A stretch of 64,000 nucleotides of DNA from Alcanivorax sp. (GCA_022565695.1 JAIUME010000008.1:1-64000), one strand, 5' to 3'. Shown: positions 30,401 through 39,164, counted from the first letter of the stretch. Notes: generated from the sequence alone by a model not told the origin. A program made the numbers and translations.

Positions 30401-31972
30401 ATGAAAGATATTCACTCCCAGCGCATCCTGATTCTGGATTTCGGCTCCCAGTACACCCAGCTGATTGCTCGCCGCGTGCGAGAGATCGGTGTCTACTGTG
30501 AAATTCGTGCCTTCGATATGGACGATGCCGAAATTCGGGCGTTTGATCCCACCGGGGTGATTCTGTCCGGCGGCCCGGAAACCGTCACCATGACGGAAAC
30601 ACCCCGGGCCCCGCAGCGCGTGTTCGAACAGGGCGTGCCGGTGCTGGGTATCTGCTACGGCATGCAGACCATGGCATCCCAGCTGGGCGGCGCAGTGATT
30701 CACGGCGAAAAGCATGAATTCGGCTATGCCCGCGTGCAGAAAACCGGCGGTAGCCGCCTGCTGGACGGCATCACCGATCACGAAGAAGACGGCCATGATT
30801 TTCTGGATGTCTGGATGAGCCACGGCGACCGGGTCGACAGCGCCCCGGAGGGCTTCCTCGTCACCGCCAGCACCGACTCCTGCCCGGTGGCCGGCATGGC
30901 CGATGATGAGCGCGGCTTCTATGGCGTGCAGTTCCACCCGGAAGTGACCCATACACTGCAAGGTGGCCGCTTGCTGGAGCGTTTCGTGCGCGACATCTGC
31001 GGCTGCGAAAAGCTGTGGACGCCGGACAACATCATTGAAGACGCCATCGAGCAGATCCGCGAACAGGTGCGCGATGAAGAAGTGATCCTGGGCCTCTCCG
31101 GCGGCGTGGATTCCTCAGTGGTCGCGGCACTGCTGCACAAGGCGATTGGCGACCAGCTGACCTGCGTGTTCGTTGATAACGGGCTGTTGCGTCACCGCGA
31201 AGGTGATCAGGTCATGGAAATGTTTGCCGAGAACATGGGCGTCAAAGTCATTCGCGTTGATGCGGAAGACCTGTTCCTGGGCAAGCTGGCCGGCGAAGAA
31301 GACCCCGAGAAAAAGCGCAAGATTATCGGCAACACCTTCATCGATATCTTCGATGACCAGGCCTCGAAACTGACCAACGCCAACTGGCTGGCCCAGGGCA
31401 CCATCTATCCTGACGTCATCGAATCCGCTGCCAGCAAGACCGGCAAGGCCCATGTGATCAAATCACACCACAATGTGGGCGGCCTGCCAGAACACATGAA
31501 GCTGAAACTGGTAGAACCCCTGCGCGAACTGTTCAAGGACGAAGTGCGCAAGATCGGCCTGGAGCTGGGCCTGCCCTACGACATGGTCTACCGCCATCCC
31601 TTCCCCGGCCCCGGCCTGGGCGTGCGCATCCTCGGTGAAGTGAAAAAGGAATACGCCGACACCCTGCGCCTGGCAGACGACATCTTCATCACCGAACTGC
31701 GCGCGGCTGGCTTGTACCACAAGACCAGCCAGGCTTTCACTGTCTTCCTGCCAGTGAAATCCGTCGGCGTCGTGGGCGATGCACGCCGCTATGAATACGT
31801 GGTAGCCCTGCGCGCCGTGGAAACCATCGACTTCATGACCGCTCGCTGGGCGCATCTGCCCTATGATTTCCTCGAAAAAGTTTCCAGCCGCATCATCAAT
31901 GAAATCCCGGGGATCAGCCGGGTGACCTATGATATTTCGTCAAAGCCGCCTGCCACGATTGAGTGGGAGTGA
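30401..31972 (+). CDS. guaA: GMP synthase (glutamine-hydrolysing)
   Basis: 523 residues. Class I amidotransferase triad: Cys in GICYGMQTM, His in [11 protein letters not shown]. The ATP pyrophosphatase P-loop is [16 protein letters not shown]. The C-terminal dimerisation domain ends in the conserved PPATIEWE. It aminates XMP to GMP. Its last codons (ATTGAGTGGGAG) are repeated 5.6 kb downstream, marking it as the attachment site of an inserted island. Confidence 0.97.
   Translation: MKDIHSQRILILDFGSQYTQLIARRVREIGVYCEIRAFDMDDAEIRAFDPTGVILSGGPETVTMTETPRAPQRVFEQGVPVLGICYGMQTMASQLGGAVIHGEKHEFGYARVQKTGGSRLLDGITDHEEDGHDFLDVWMSHGDRVDSAPEGFLVTASTDSCPVAGMADDERGFYGVQFHPEVTHTLQGGRLLERFVRDICGCEKLWTPDNIIEDAIEQIREQVRDEEVILGLSGGVDSSVVAALLHKAIGDQLTCVFVDNGLLRHREGDQVMEMFAENMGVKVIRVDAEDLFLGKLAGEEDPEKKRKIIGNTFIDIFDDQASKLTNANWLAQGTIYPDVIESAASKTGKAHVIKSHHNVGGLPEHMKLKLVEPLRELFKDEVRKIGLELGLPYDMVYRHPFPGPGLGVRILGEVKKEYADTLRLADDIFITELRAAGLYHKTSQAFTVFLPVKSVGVVGDARRYEYVVALRAVETIDFMTARWAHLPYDFLEKVSSRIINEIPGISRVTYDISSKPPATIEWE
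31958..31969 (+). repeat. Putative left attachment repeat at the guaA 3' end
   Basis: ATTGAGTGGGAG encodes the last four GuaA residues (IEWE) and recurs in the same orientation at 37592-37603. The 3' end of guaA is a known integration site for genomic islands. The interval between the copies is low in GC and holds only accessory genes. Confidence 0.7.
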
Positions 31973-32025
31973 AGAAATGCTACTGTAGTAGATGGAAGCG
32001 GTTGGGCTCTTATGGAGTGCTATGA

Positions 32026-33060
32026 ATGACTGGGTTGATTATAAATTATTATCTTCATTCAGGGGTGGGACAAGCGGTAGACGAAGGAGTGGGTGGCAGG
32101 TTGCTTGGTGTTGAACGTTTTGAGGGTATCAACGAGAAGCTGCTTCCTAGTTATGATGAGAATGGGCATAAGGTATCGGTTACTAAATTTTTCGAAGGTT
32201 ATGAAGATCATCGATGGTTAGTTAAGGGCTTGGTTTATATTTCTACAATAGAGACTTCTGTTTACTTAGAGCCTTGGAAGAGCAGCCAGAGAGAGGAGTT
32301 TTTAAGCCAAACAAAAAAATCTAACCATACGGTTATTGGGAGGCTGCATTTTGGTACATTGGTTGAAGTTGAGTTTGGCTTTATCCCGAGGGTAAGGAAA
32401 CTTAACGGCGATGTTAGGAGTAATAAGCGCTACCCAGATACGGTTCATAACGGTGAGATGCATAAGCGTCGTTTGTGCATAGTGGTCAAGGCCGATAACG
32501 CTAGAGCGCAGGTGGTGCCGTTAACATCGCAGGCGCCAGAGTCCCCTGGTGATCGGTCGTTGTGCCCAATTGGTGCAGGCTCGTTGTCTGATTTGGTCAG
32601 TTATAATGATCCAACGATTCCTAGCTACGCTATTTGTCGTATGATTAAAACGGTTGCGCACAGCCGAATCTTGCCGCCTTTGTCAAAACAACGAGGCGCA
32701 ACAAAACCGTTTCGTGATAATAGGTACTCCAAGAAGTTAAATTCCGCTGACCGAGCGACGTTCAAGCAGGCTTTGTCCCATGCCGTAGGTCTGGCTGATT
32801 ATTATGATGTGAAAGAAAAGGTCAGCGATTATTATCGGAAGTTGGAGGCTGCAAACCATGAGAATGAAAACTTGGCAGAACAGGTGGTCCGGTTAACTGC
32901 AGAGCAAGCCAGGGTCGAGGCTGTTGCCTCGCGTTGCGAGGCCTTGCTCGAAATTATGATTGATTGGCGTAGGGGCGTTTCCGAAGATTCACTTGAGCAG
33001 GCTAGGGCCTACATTGAGACGGAACTCACTGACTATATGGCTATTCTCAGCGGGGATTGA
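32026..33060 (+). CDS. PemK/MazF-like protein with N-terminal extension and coiled-coil tail
   Basis: 344 residues. The region about 108-225 resembles the PemK/MazF fold: FGTLVEVEFGFIPRV, HKRRLCIVVKADNARAQVVP followed by LTSQAP, then YAICRMIKTVAHSRILPPLS. Family members are mRNA interferases about 110 residues long, so this protein is three times longer. The first 105 residues are unrecognised, and the tail (about 265-310, EKVSDYYRKLEAANHENENL) is predicted coiled coil. ATG 32026 is at a better distance from GGAG than ATG 32022, which reads a 30-codon frame. No antitoxin is adjacent. A strong terminator follows. Confidence 0.6.
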   Translation: MTGLIINYYLHSGVGQAVDEGVGGRLLGVERFEGINEKLLPSYDENGHKVSVTKFFEGYEDHRWLVKGLVYISTIETSVYLEPWKSSQREEFLSQTKKSNHTVIGRLHFGTLVEVEFGFIPRVRKLNGDVRSNKRYPDTVHNGEMHKRRLCIVVKADNARAQVVPLTSQAPESPGDRSLCPIGAGSLSDLVSYNDPTIPSYAICRMIKTVAHSRILPPLSKQRGATKPFRDNRYSKKLNSADRATFKQALSHAVGLADYYDVKEKVSDYYRKLEAANHENENLAEQVVRLTAEQARVEAVASRCEALLEIMIDWRRGVSEDSLEQARAYIETELTDYMAILSGD

Positions 33061-33162
33061 CCTGAATCTGATTGAATCATACAATGTTTGTCATCTGGTG
33101 AGAGTTCTGGGACGGCCTCCAGTCTCACGACGCTGTAAAAAGCTTAGCCGACGTGTAACAAC

Positions 33163-33190
33163 AAAAAAACCGCTATAAGGCGGTTTTTTT
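33163..33190 (+). terminator. Bidirectional rho-independent terminator
   Basis: AAAAAAACCGC (33163-33173) pairs perfectly with GCGGTTTTTTT (33180-33190) around a 6-base loop. The T7 tract on the plus strand suits termination of the PemK-like gene, and the A7 tract on the left gives the same on the minus strand. Confidence 0.85.
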
Positions 33191-33522
33191 GTGTCCGTGA
33201 GAAGTTGTCATTCAATTAAGTGTTTGATTTTAATGCTATTTTTCCTTCTCCGCTATGGCTGAGATTCCTCCTTCGCCTGGCCAGTCTACGCTGCTTTCTT
33301 GGGGTTGCTGGCGACGACTTGGGCGGAGTTTCACATTGCGCGGTGTTCGCTGATAGCTCGAATGAACCGCAAATGCGGGCCGAGACCTACCGATACGGTA
33401 TGGCGCCCAGTCGTGAACCACCCTCAGCGTGAGCAACTTCGAAGCCCAGATAGCTATTATGTGTTGCCATGCTAAGGGGGTAACCCCGGAAGTAGCCGTA
33501 TCGTCATGATGAGCAATCGGGC

Positions 33523-33566
33523 GGGGGGGGGGGCAGATTTTTTCAGAAAACGGTGGTTTTATGAAC
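33523..33566 (+). mobile_element. Possible Tn3-family transposon terminal repeat remnant
   Basis: An 11-G run followed by CAGATTTTTTCAGAAAACGG. Tn21-group ends start GGGGGCA and contain CAGAAAACGG, both of which are seen here but with a few extra bases between them. A Tn3-type resolvase gene starts 80 bp inside. No transposase gene and no convincing opposite end are visible, so this would be a remnant. Confidence 0.3.
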
Positions 33567-33645
33567 ATGTTGTGTTCCTCATTCTTTTATCGCCGAAACC
33601 GCTGAGGGGTGTTAATATTCTCGTCAAGTTTTCAATGTTTAGATT

Positions 33646-34221
33646 GTGTCAATGAATCAGCGCATAGGATACGCTCGGGTATCAGCTGAAGACCCGCACC
33701 TGGACCAGCAGCGCACTGCGCTCAAGCAGGCCGGATGTGGCGTGATCTACGAAGAAGCTGCTAGCGGCAAGAATATGGCGCGGCCGGAATTCGAACAATG
33801 TCGGAAGACGCTACGAACGGGGGATGCTCTTGTTGTTTGGCGGTTAGATCGGCTTGGCCGCAGTTTGCCCGATCTTGTGCAGATAGTGGCGGATTTTGAG
33901 CGGCAAGGCGTAGGCTTTGAGAGCCTGACAGAAAACATTGAAACTGCCAGTGAGGTAGGGAAGCTCGTTTTTCGTGTGTTCGTGGCTCTGGCTGAGTTCG
34001 AGCGTAGTTTAATCCGTGAACGCACGCAGGTGGGGCTTGCAGCAGCTCGCGCCAGAGGCCGTGCCGGCGGTCGTAAGCCAAAACTGGACGAACAGCAGGT
34101 CCGTGAAATCAAGGAGCTATTGCGCGATCCTGACATTCGAGTGACAGATGTGGCCCGTCAGTATGGCGTGTCGCGAACAACCCTTTACAAGCACGTTGGC
34201 GTCATTGAGCCACGTCAATGA
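33646..34221 (+). CDS. Tn3-type serine recombinase (resolvase/invertase)
   Basis: 191 residues from GTG 33646 or ATG 33652. The catalytic domain starts RIGYARVSAEDPHLDQQRTA with the active Ser in ARVS. RLDRLGRSLPDLVQIV and FVALAEFERSLIRERTQVGL are typical; the C-terminal helix-turn-helix is VTDVARQYGVSRTTLYKHV. These enzymes resolve cointegrates or invert segments. No transposase accompanies it; it lies in the island between the guaA repeats and just upstream of the sce7726-sce7725-RES operon. Confidence 0.93.
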   Translation: MSMNQRIGYARVSAEDPHLDQQRTALKQAGCGVIYEEAASGKNMARPEFEQCRKTLRTGDALVVWRLDRLGRSLPDLVQIVADFERQGVGFESLTENIETASEVGKLVFRVFVALAEFERSLIRERTQVGLAAARARGRAGGRKPKLDEQQVREIKELLRDPDIRVTDVARQYGVSRTTLYKHVGVIEPRQ

Positions 34222-34379
34222 GGACATAGCAGGATGTTCGCAAAGCTACATGCCTCAGATTATTCTGCAGTTTCAACCACAAGAGATTGTAATCATTCAT
34301 CGACTATGTACTGCTGGCCAAAGCTGGGGCAAACTACAATATACAGCTTGGCAGCATTTAGGGCGGTTCAGGTGGGGGC

Positions 34380-35270
34380 ATGAAAATTTACAGCACGGCG
34401 CAACTGTCTGCTTTGACTCGGCTGTTCTCTGCCACCGTTTTCCGTGAAATGGCGAAGAAGGGTCGGTCTGGTTTATTTTGTCGTCTAGTCAGTCAGACCG
34501 ATCTGATCAAGCATGCCGGGCCACACGCAACTGTCGGTGATGCTTTCAACTCCGCATTCGAGATTTTGAAAGTCGCAGGACGCCGTGATGAATATATTTA
34601 TAGGGCGGCAATCAGTCAGAAGGTGTTGACGGGAACGCATTCGCTCCGCACGGCCTCTATGCTCAATGAGTTTCGTGTAGGCAGCAGCAAAGCGGATCTC
34701 GTGATTTTGAATGGCACCGCGACTGTATATGAAATTAAATCGGAGCGGGATTCGCTAGCTCGGCTTGCCAGCCAGGTCGAAAACTATAAGCGTGTTTTTG
34801 CCAAGGTGAATGTCATCGCGAGTGAAGGCCATATCGAAGGCATTCTGGAAAAAGTTCCGCGCGATGTGGGGGTGATGTGCCTTTCAAGACGCTACCGAAT
34901 TACGACTGTGCGCGAAGCGGTAGACTGTCCAGCGCGAATCTGTCCGGCCACTGTCTTTGATTCGTTGCGTATGGGTGAAGGTGTTGCCATTTTGCAGGCG
35001 ATGGGGGGCTCAGTGCCGGAGGTCCCCAATACTCAGAGATACGCGGCGTTGCGTGACCTTTTTGCTGCGCTTGACCCGGTTGCGCTACACGTAGAGATGG
35101 TTCGGACGCTTAAGCGGACACGGGATCTTGCACCGCTAGGCGGCTTTATCGATCGTTTGCCTGGGTCTTTGCAAGCTGCGGGGCTGTCAGTGTCAGTGCG
35201 CCGTTCTGATCATCCGAAACTGATCAACGCCATTGAAACTCCGCTGCATGCGGCCATGACCTGGAGCTGA
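34380..35270 (+). CDS. sce7726-family protein with PD-(D/E)XK-like core
   Basis: 296 residues. The central part (about 90-150) matches the sce7726 family: RTASMLNEFRVGSSKADLVI, then VYEIKSERDSLARLASQVEN and YKRVFAKVNVIAS. E97, D106, E118 and K120 have the spacing of a restriction-endonuclease-like active site. The family has no established function; nuclease activity is inferred from this motif. The N-terminal 80 residues are helical, and the C-terminal part is unrecognised. The start ATG follows GGTGGGGGC. It is the first gene of a tight three-gene operon with sce7725 and a RES-domain protein. Confidence 0.8.
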   Translation: MKIYSTAQLSALTRLFSATVFREMAKKGRSGLFCRLVSQTDLIKHAGPHATVGDAFNSAFEILKVAGRRDEYIYRAAISQKVLTGTHSLRTASMLNEFRVGSSKADLVILNGTATVYEIKSERDSLARLASQVENYKRVFAKVNVIASEGHIEGILEKVPRDVGVMCLSRRYRITTVREAVDCPARICPATVFDSLRMGEGVAILQAMGGSVPEVPNTQRYAALRDLFAALDPVALHVEMVRTLKRTRDLAPLGGFIDRLPGSLQAAGLSVSVRRSDHPKLINAIETPLHAAMTWS

Positions 35271-35277
35271 CTTGCGT

Positions 35278-36213
35278 ATGTACCATCCCTATTTTCGTGG
35301 AAAACTATTCGAGCTCATCACCATCCGTGAAATGGCAAAGTTGTTCGCCGACCAAAACTTTGTACCTGTGATCGAGCCGGTGCGAGAGTCCCTCGGCGGT
35401 CTCAAGAAAACTTTGAGTGCGGTACGTGAGGCTGGTGGCCGCGCAATTGTCATCGTGAATCCTTATCACGGTGATCATCAGGACAACGGGTCGAGCATCA
35501 CACGCCTTCTTCAAGAAGAATTTAGGGATGTTGACACTATATCAGCTGGCATCCTGCTTCGTAATGACATGTCTGTCGAGGAAGTGATGGCCTGCTATAC
35601 GCAGCATGCTCAGCATCACCCTGCGCTAGTCCACGCGGGCTTTACCGAACCTAAGGCGCTGGCGGCAGCGCTGGGTGATGGCCTGCCCGGGCTCACCAAT
35701 GTTTTTGTCGAGGATCATGCAAAGCTGCTTTATCGGAAACATTTCGAACAGAGCACGCGTATCCTCGTGCGCGACGGCTTTAAGCGGCAACGCAATGCTG
35801 ATTATGTGGTAATGGAGGAGTTTTCCGATCTTCATGTTACCTTTGGCGATCTCGGGATGGCGGGTTTTGGTGATTTTCTAATGGTCGGTGACGCCTACAC
35901 TGAGGGTGGAGGCCCAGCCTATGCCGTCGCGATCCACCTTACCTTCATCGATCCTGATAAGGACGATGTTATGTACATCTACCACTTCGTCTCAGACACG
36001 AAGGACACTCCGACCGATCCTGCAGGAAAATTCGCCCAAGCACTCGCGAAACTTATTGCGAAACTGGACAGCGGCACCTCCCATATTCTCGAAACCGAGG
36101 CGATCAAAGAGTTCAGGGCCCTTCATGCGAAAGGTCACTTCCCGGGTCTAGGCTACATCAAAAAACTTTCGATGAAGCATCATATCGAGACGCTTGCTGA
36201 TTATCTTGGGTGA
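35278..36213 (+). CDS. sce7725-family protein (beta-protein-like)
   Basis: 311 residues from ATG 35278 (MYHPYFRGKLFELITIREMA); TTG 35272 is possible. The N-terminal signature with PYxRGKxFEL and the following VIEPVRES are typical of the sce7725 family, usually encoded next to sce7726. The chain alternates short strands and helices (AIVIVNPYHGDHQDN, HPALVHAGF, GLTNVFVEDHAKLLYRK), suggesting a TIM-barrel-like fold, but no catalytic set is assigned. It begins 7 bp after sce7726 and its stop overlaps the next start. Function unknown. Confidence 0.8.
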   Translation: MYHPYFRGKLFELITIREMAKLFADQNFVPVIEPVRESLGGLKKTLSAVREAGGRAIVIVNPYHGDHQDNGSSITRLLQEEFRDVDTISAGILLRNDMSVEEVMACYTQHAQHHPALVHAGFTEPKALAAALGDGLPGLTNVFVEDHAKLLYRKHFEQSTRILVRDGFKRQRNADYVVMEEFSDLHVTFGDLGMAGFGDFLMVGDAYTEGGGPAYAVAIHLTFIDPDKDDVMYIYHFVSDTKDTPTDPAGKFAQALAKLIAKLDSGTSHILETEAIKEFRALHAKGHFPGLGYIKKLSMKHHIETLADYLG

Positions 36214-37241
36214 TCCCTATGCCTAGACGTTTCTGTTGCCCGGAGTGCTTCGGCGACCGCGGCTTGCGCGATCAGCTTTTCCCGGCGCTTGATCCCAGCC
36301 AAGGGACGTGCGATTTCTGTGGGACCACGGATGTCCAGCTCGTTGAGCCGAGAAAGCTGGCTGACTATTTTGAGCTTCTGGTTAATGTGTACGAGCCGAG
36401 CGAGAATGGGAGGTCGCTGGTCGAATGGATGAAGGAAGACTGGCAGTTATTCAGCCATCAGCGCATGGATGCTGCCCACGCTAAGGAGTTGCTTGGTGAG
36501 ATTCTCAATGATGGTGAGATCGTACGGCGCAGTTTCGCCCCGTCGGCTAGCTATATCAGCGAGGGGCTCGCGCAGTGGGACAAGCTGCGCGATGAAATGA
36601 TGTATGGCAATCGTTGGTTCCTCGACGTTGCCATCGATGAGGACCGTCTCAAACAGCTGCTCGACATGCTGATAGCGCCGCCACTACCCAGGAAATGGCA
36701 TCGCGCTCGCATCCGCACAGATGATGAGATTTTCCCGATTGAGGGAATGGGGGCACCTCCGAGGCGGCGCTCGTCAAATGGCCGGGCCAATCCTGCCGGA
36801 ATCCCCTATCTCTATCTGGGGTCGCTTCCCGATACAGCTGTGGCTGAAACCAGACCTCATACTGGTGAAGTTGCTTGCGTTGCGGATTTCACGATTCCCG
36901 ATATCAAGGCTGTTGACTTACGCAACCCGCGGAAGCTCGTTTCACCTTTGATCTTGACTGACGCCGGCGAGATTGGCCAGCTGCGCGCTGACCTGCCATT
37001 CCTGGAACGTCTAGGCGAGGAGTTGACGCGACCGGTGCAGCCGTCAGGTGCGGCGATCGACTATATTCCGAGCCAATACTTGTGTGAGTTCATTAAGAAG
37101 AAGGGTTTCGATGCTGTGGTCTATCGTAGCTCTGTCAGCGATGGTATCAATCTCGCGCTGTTCGATCCTGAGCAGGCGGTCGGTGGGAGTGTGACACTCT
37201 ACAATGTAACTAAGGTGTCGGTGGACGTAAATGCTTCTTGA
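36210..37241 (+). CDS. RES-domain protein with N-terminal zinc-ribbon-like/HEPN-associated region
   Basis: 343 residues from GTG 36210 (overlapping the previous stop, GTGA) or ATG 36219. Residues 10-37 hold two CxxC pairs (C10/C13 and C34/C37), followed by a helical region to about 155 resembling the HEPN-associated N-terminal part found on some RES proteins. The RES fold follows: R165 in WHRARIR, SSNGRANPAGIPYLYLGSLP, E213 in TAVAETR, and YRSSVSDGINLALFDPEQAV at 305-324. Classical RES toxins degrade NAD+ by phosphorolysis; the same is inferred here since the Arg, Glu and Ser/Asn positions are kept. No Xre/MbcA antitoxin is encoded beside it; instead it is coupled to sce7725-sce7726. Confidence 0.8.
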   Translation: MIPMPRRFCCPECFGDRGLRDQLFPALDPSQGTCDFCGTTDVQLVEPRKLADYFELLVNVYEPSENGRSLVEWMKEDWQLFSHQRMDAAHAKELLGEILNDGEIVRRSFAPSASYISEGLAQWDKLRDEMMYGNRWFLDVAIDEDRLKQLLDMLIAPPLPRKWHRARIRTDDEIFPIEGMGAPPRRRSSNGRANPAGIPYLYLGSLPDTAVAETRPHTGEVACVADFTIPDIKAVDLRNPRKLVSPLILTDAGEIGQLRADLPFLERLGEELTRPVQPSGAAIDYIPSQYLCEFIKKKGFDAVVYRSSVSDGINLALFDPEQAVGGSVTLYNVTKVSVDVNAS

Positions 37242-37646
37242 GAAGACAGATATTTAACGGCTGATCAGGCGAATTACAGGCTTGTGGAGGCTGTGGGGAA
37301 TTTTTTGAGTGGTCGTGATAGGGTGCATTGCTATTGAGTTTTTGTCGTTGCTTTAAGAGTTGTTTTCCTTGGTTTCCTGCCTATTCGTAAATAACTACTC
37401 GCGGTCTATCATGGTATGAGGTTCTATGATTCTGGCCCCATTTTGACTGGTTTGGCTATTACTATAAATGCGACGGGCTTACTTAATTGTTTGCGTCGGA
37501 TAAAAATATGGAGCACGGATGTTTTCATTGTATATTTACTGGCTTATTTAACAGTATATTGAAATATAAGTAATGATGTTTTTTCTATGTAATTGAGTGG
37601 GAGCAAAAGGTGTTTGCTTTTTGCTGATGCTGCATGCCCCCCCCCG
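37242..37646. other. AT-rich non-coding stretch at the right island edge
   Basis: 405 bp with no credible gene, much richer in A+T than either side. It contains the right attachment-like repeat (37592-37603) and a run of nine C (37637-37645) directly before the end of the SDR gene. Confidence 0.6.
37592..37603 (+). repeat. Putative right attachment repeat of the guaA island
   Basis: Exact copy of ATTGAGTGGGAG from the guaA end, same orientation, 5634 bp to the right. Joining the two copies by excision would read on from GuaA IEWE as QKVFAFC and then a stop, so the inserted element now supplies the present TGA. Confidence 0.65.
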
Positions 37647-38465
37647 TCAGGACCGTGACACCCGGTCCTGATATTTTCTCGCATTTTCATTGTCTGCCGT
37701 GATCCGTTTTCTTGCACCGGCGACACGTTTGATCATCTCGCCGAATCGCTCCGGTAGCAGGTGTTCTACGGAGCCAATCGGTGCCAGCCAGCGTGGTAAC
37801 GTCACTTCAGCCTGGCCGTGAAGACAGGACGCGAGGACTTCGCGGGCTACTTCTTCAGGCGTGCATTTGGGGACGCCGCGGATATCGAGGCCGGCGCTGA
37901 GTTCGGTCTGTACTGCAGCGGGTAGCAGGGTGGTGATCGTCACACGGCTGTTGGCGATTTCTGCGCGTACCGCACGGGACAGACTGGCCACGCCGAATTT
38001 ACTGGCAGAGTACACCGCCGCACCAGGAACGGTCATTTTCCCCGCCATAGAGCTGATGTTGACGATATGGCCGCGATTGCGCGCCAGCATGTCCGGTAGT
38101 GTCAGGTGCATGCCGGTGATCACGCCGCCCAGATTGATCTGTATCTCGCGAAGCTGCATCTCCAGAGTCTGCGTAGTGAAATCGCCGGTGCGCTGAATGC
38201 CGGCGTTGTTGACCAGCAGATCCACCGGGCCTATGGCACGCGCCGCGTCGATAAAGGCGGTGAACGAGGCCGGGTCGGCCACATCCAGTCTGATTGCAGT
38301 GGCGTTCGGGCCGATGTCGCGAGCCACCTGTTGCGCAGGGTCTTCATCGATATCGCCGATCACCACGTGTGCGCCAGCGTTGGCCAATGCGCGGGCTGTG
38401 GCCTCACCGATACCACGTCCGCCGCCGGTGACGCAGGCAACCGCGCCCTTGAGTGTCATCGTCAT
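37647..38465 (-). CDS. Short-chain dehydrogenase/reductase (SDR)
   Basis: 272 residues from ATG 38465 (MTMTLKGAVACVTGGGRGIG). The NAD(P)-binding motif is TGGGRGIGEA, followed by LVNNAGIQ; the catalytic residues are Ser of NISSMAGK and YSASK (Tyr/Lys). The C-terminal 60 residues contain a Pro/Trp segment (LPRWLAPIGSVEHLLPERFG) seen in classical SDRs acting on lipids or alcohols. The substrate is unknown. The start lies one base after the stop of the gene upstream, so the two are coupled under the TetR-flanked palindrome promoter. Confidence 0.9.
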   Translation of the reverse strand: MTMTLKGAVACVTGGGRGIGEATARALANAGAHVVIGDIDEDPAQQVARDIGPNATAIRLDVADPASFTAFIDAARAIGPVDLLVNNAGIQRTGDFTTQTLEMQLREIQINLGGVITGMHLTLPDMLARNRGHIVNISSMAGKMTVPGAAVYSASKFGVASLSRAVRAEIANSRVTITTLLPAAVQTELSAGLDIRGVPKCTPEEVAREVLASCLHGQAEVTLPRWLAPIGSVEHLLPERFGEMIKRVAGARKRITADNENARKYQDRVSRS

Positions 38466-38466
38466 G

Positions 38467-39123
38467 TCAGACACCTCGCTGCGGCGAACGCAGGCCGAAG
38501 TAGCCGACCACTTTCCAGCTGTCGCCGCTGCGCAGGGTGGCGCGGCCGAGATAGACATCCGGAATGATCTGCACCAGTTCGTCGCGTGTGCGTGGCAGCA
38601 CCAATGGGTTGTTGTGCTGCGGTGCGTCGTATTTGATCGCGCGCACGTCCTGACAGGGCGCCAGCGGCGAGGGCTCAATGCTATGGAAAAAATCAAAGCC
38701 CACCAGTTCATCATCAACATGGCGGAATCGATAGCCCGGTATGGTCAGAAAGGCAGGAATACGCGTGCTGCGGCTCAGACGATTGTAGCCGGTGCCGTCG
38801 CTATTGAACGTCTTGCCGGTCCAGCCGATGCCGCCGAATAACTGACCCAGTCGCACCAGGCGATCAAGGCCGGACAGCCAGATCGAACCATAGAGGTTCA
38901 TCACGATACCCTCGCAGTCCCCCTCCGGCCCGGTGGGGGCGACACCTTCAGAGAACAGCCAGTCGAGGCGGCTCTGGGCCTGTGTTGATTGCAGCGTCTG
39001 GAACCACTCCCAGGCGGCCTGCCTGGCCTGAGCCGGGTCGGTTTTGCTGAGGCTGCGAAGGCTCTCCAGCAACAACACGTCCGGGGTGGTTGAGGTCAGC
39101 ATAGGGGTATGGGTCTGGCTCAT
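38467..39123 (-). CDS. Hypothetical protein, possible GXWXG/DUF4334-like fold
   Basis: 218 residues from ATG 39123 (MSQTHTPMLTSTTPDVLLLE), with GGAG seven bases before. An N-terminal helical part (about 1-60, LRSLSKTDPAQARQAAWEWF) is followed by a beta-rich part with GGIGWTGKTF, RAIKYDAPQHNNPLV and a C-terminal KVVGYFGLR. The GxGWxGKxF motif and the YDxP...GRA...YFGLR pattern faintly recall GXWXG/DUF4334 lipocalin-like proteins, but I cannot confirm it. It is transcribed with the SDR gene and divergently from a TetR regulator. Confidence 0.7.
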   Translation of the reverse strand: MSQTHTPMLTSTTPDVLLLESLRSLSKTDPAQARQAAWEWFQTLQSTQAQSRLDWLFSEGVAPTGPEGDCEGIVMNLYGSIWLSGLDRLVRLGQLFGGIGWTGKTFNSDGTGYNRLSRSTRIPAFLTIPGYRFRHVDDELVGFDFFHSIEPSPLAPCQDVRAIKYDAPQHNNPLVLPRTRDELVQIIPDVYLGRATLRSGDSWKVVGYFGLRSPQRGV

Positions 39124-39164
39124 TGGGGGCTCCTTACTCGCTATCAGTGGTGGTGAACAGTGGC

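Larger units (their letters stand above)
33061..33645. other. Non-coding stretch with terminator, G11 tract and Tn3-like end
   Basis: 585 bp without a convincing gene. Contents: the terminator at 33163-33190, a mid-part of higher GC that may be decayed coding sequence but matches nothing I know, an 11-G run at 33523-33533, and a transposon-end-like sequence directly after it. Confidence 0.5.

Noticed and set aside
32022-32114. Alternative start ATG 32022 (MNDWVDYKLLSS)
   Set aside because: It reads a 30-codon frame that stops early; ATG 32026 has better ribosome-site spacing and leads into the 344-residue protein.
33523-37645. G11 and C9 tracts as the two ends of one transposon
   Set aside because: Beyond the homopolymers and a GCA the two ends do not match, and no 5-bp target duplication is seen.
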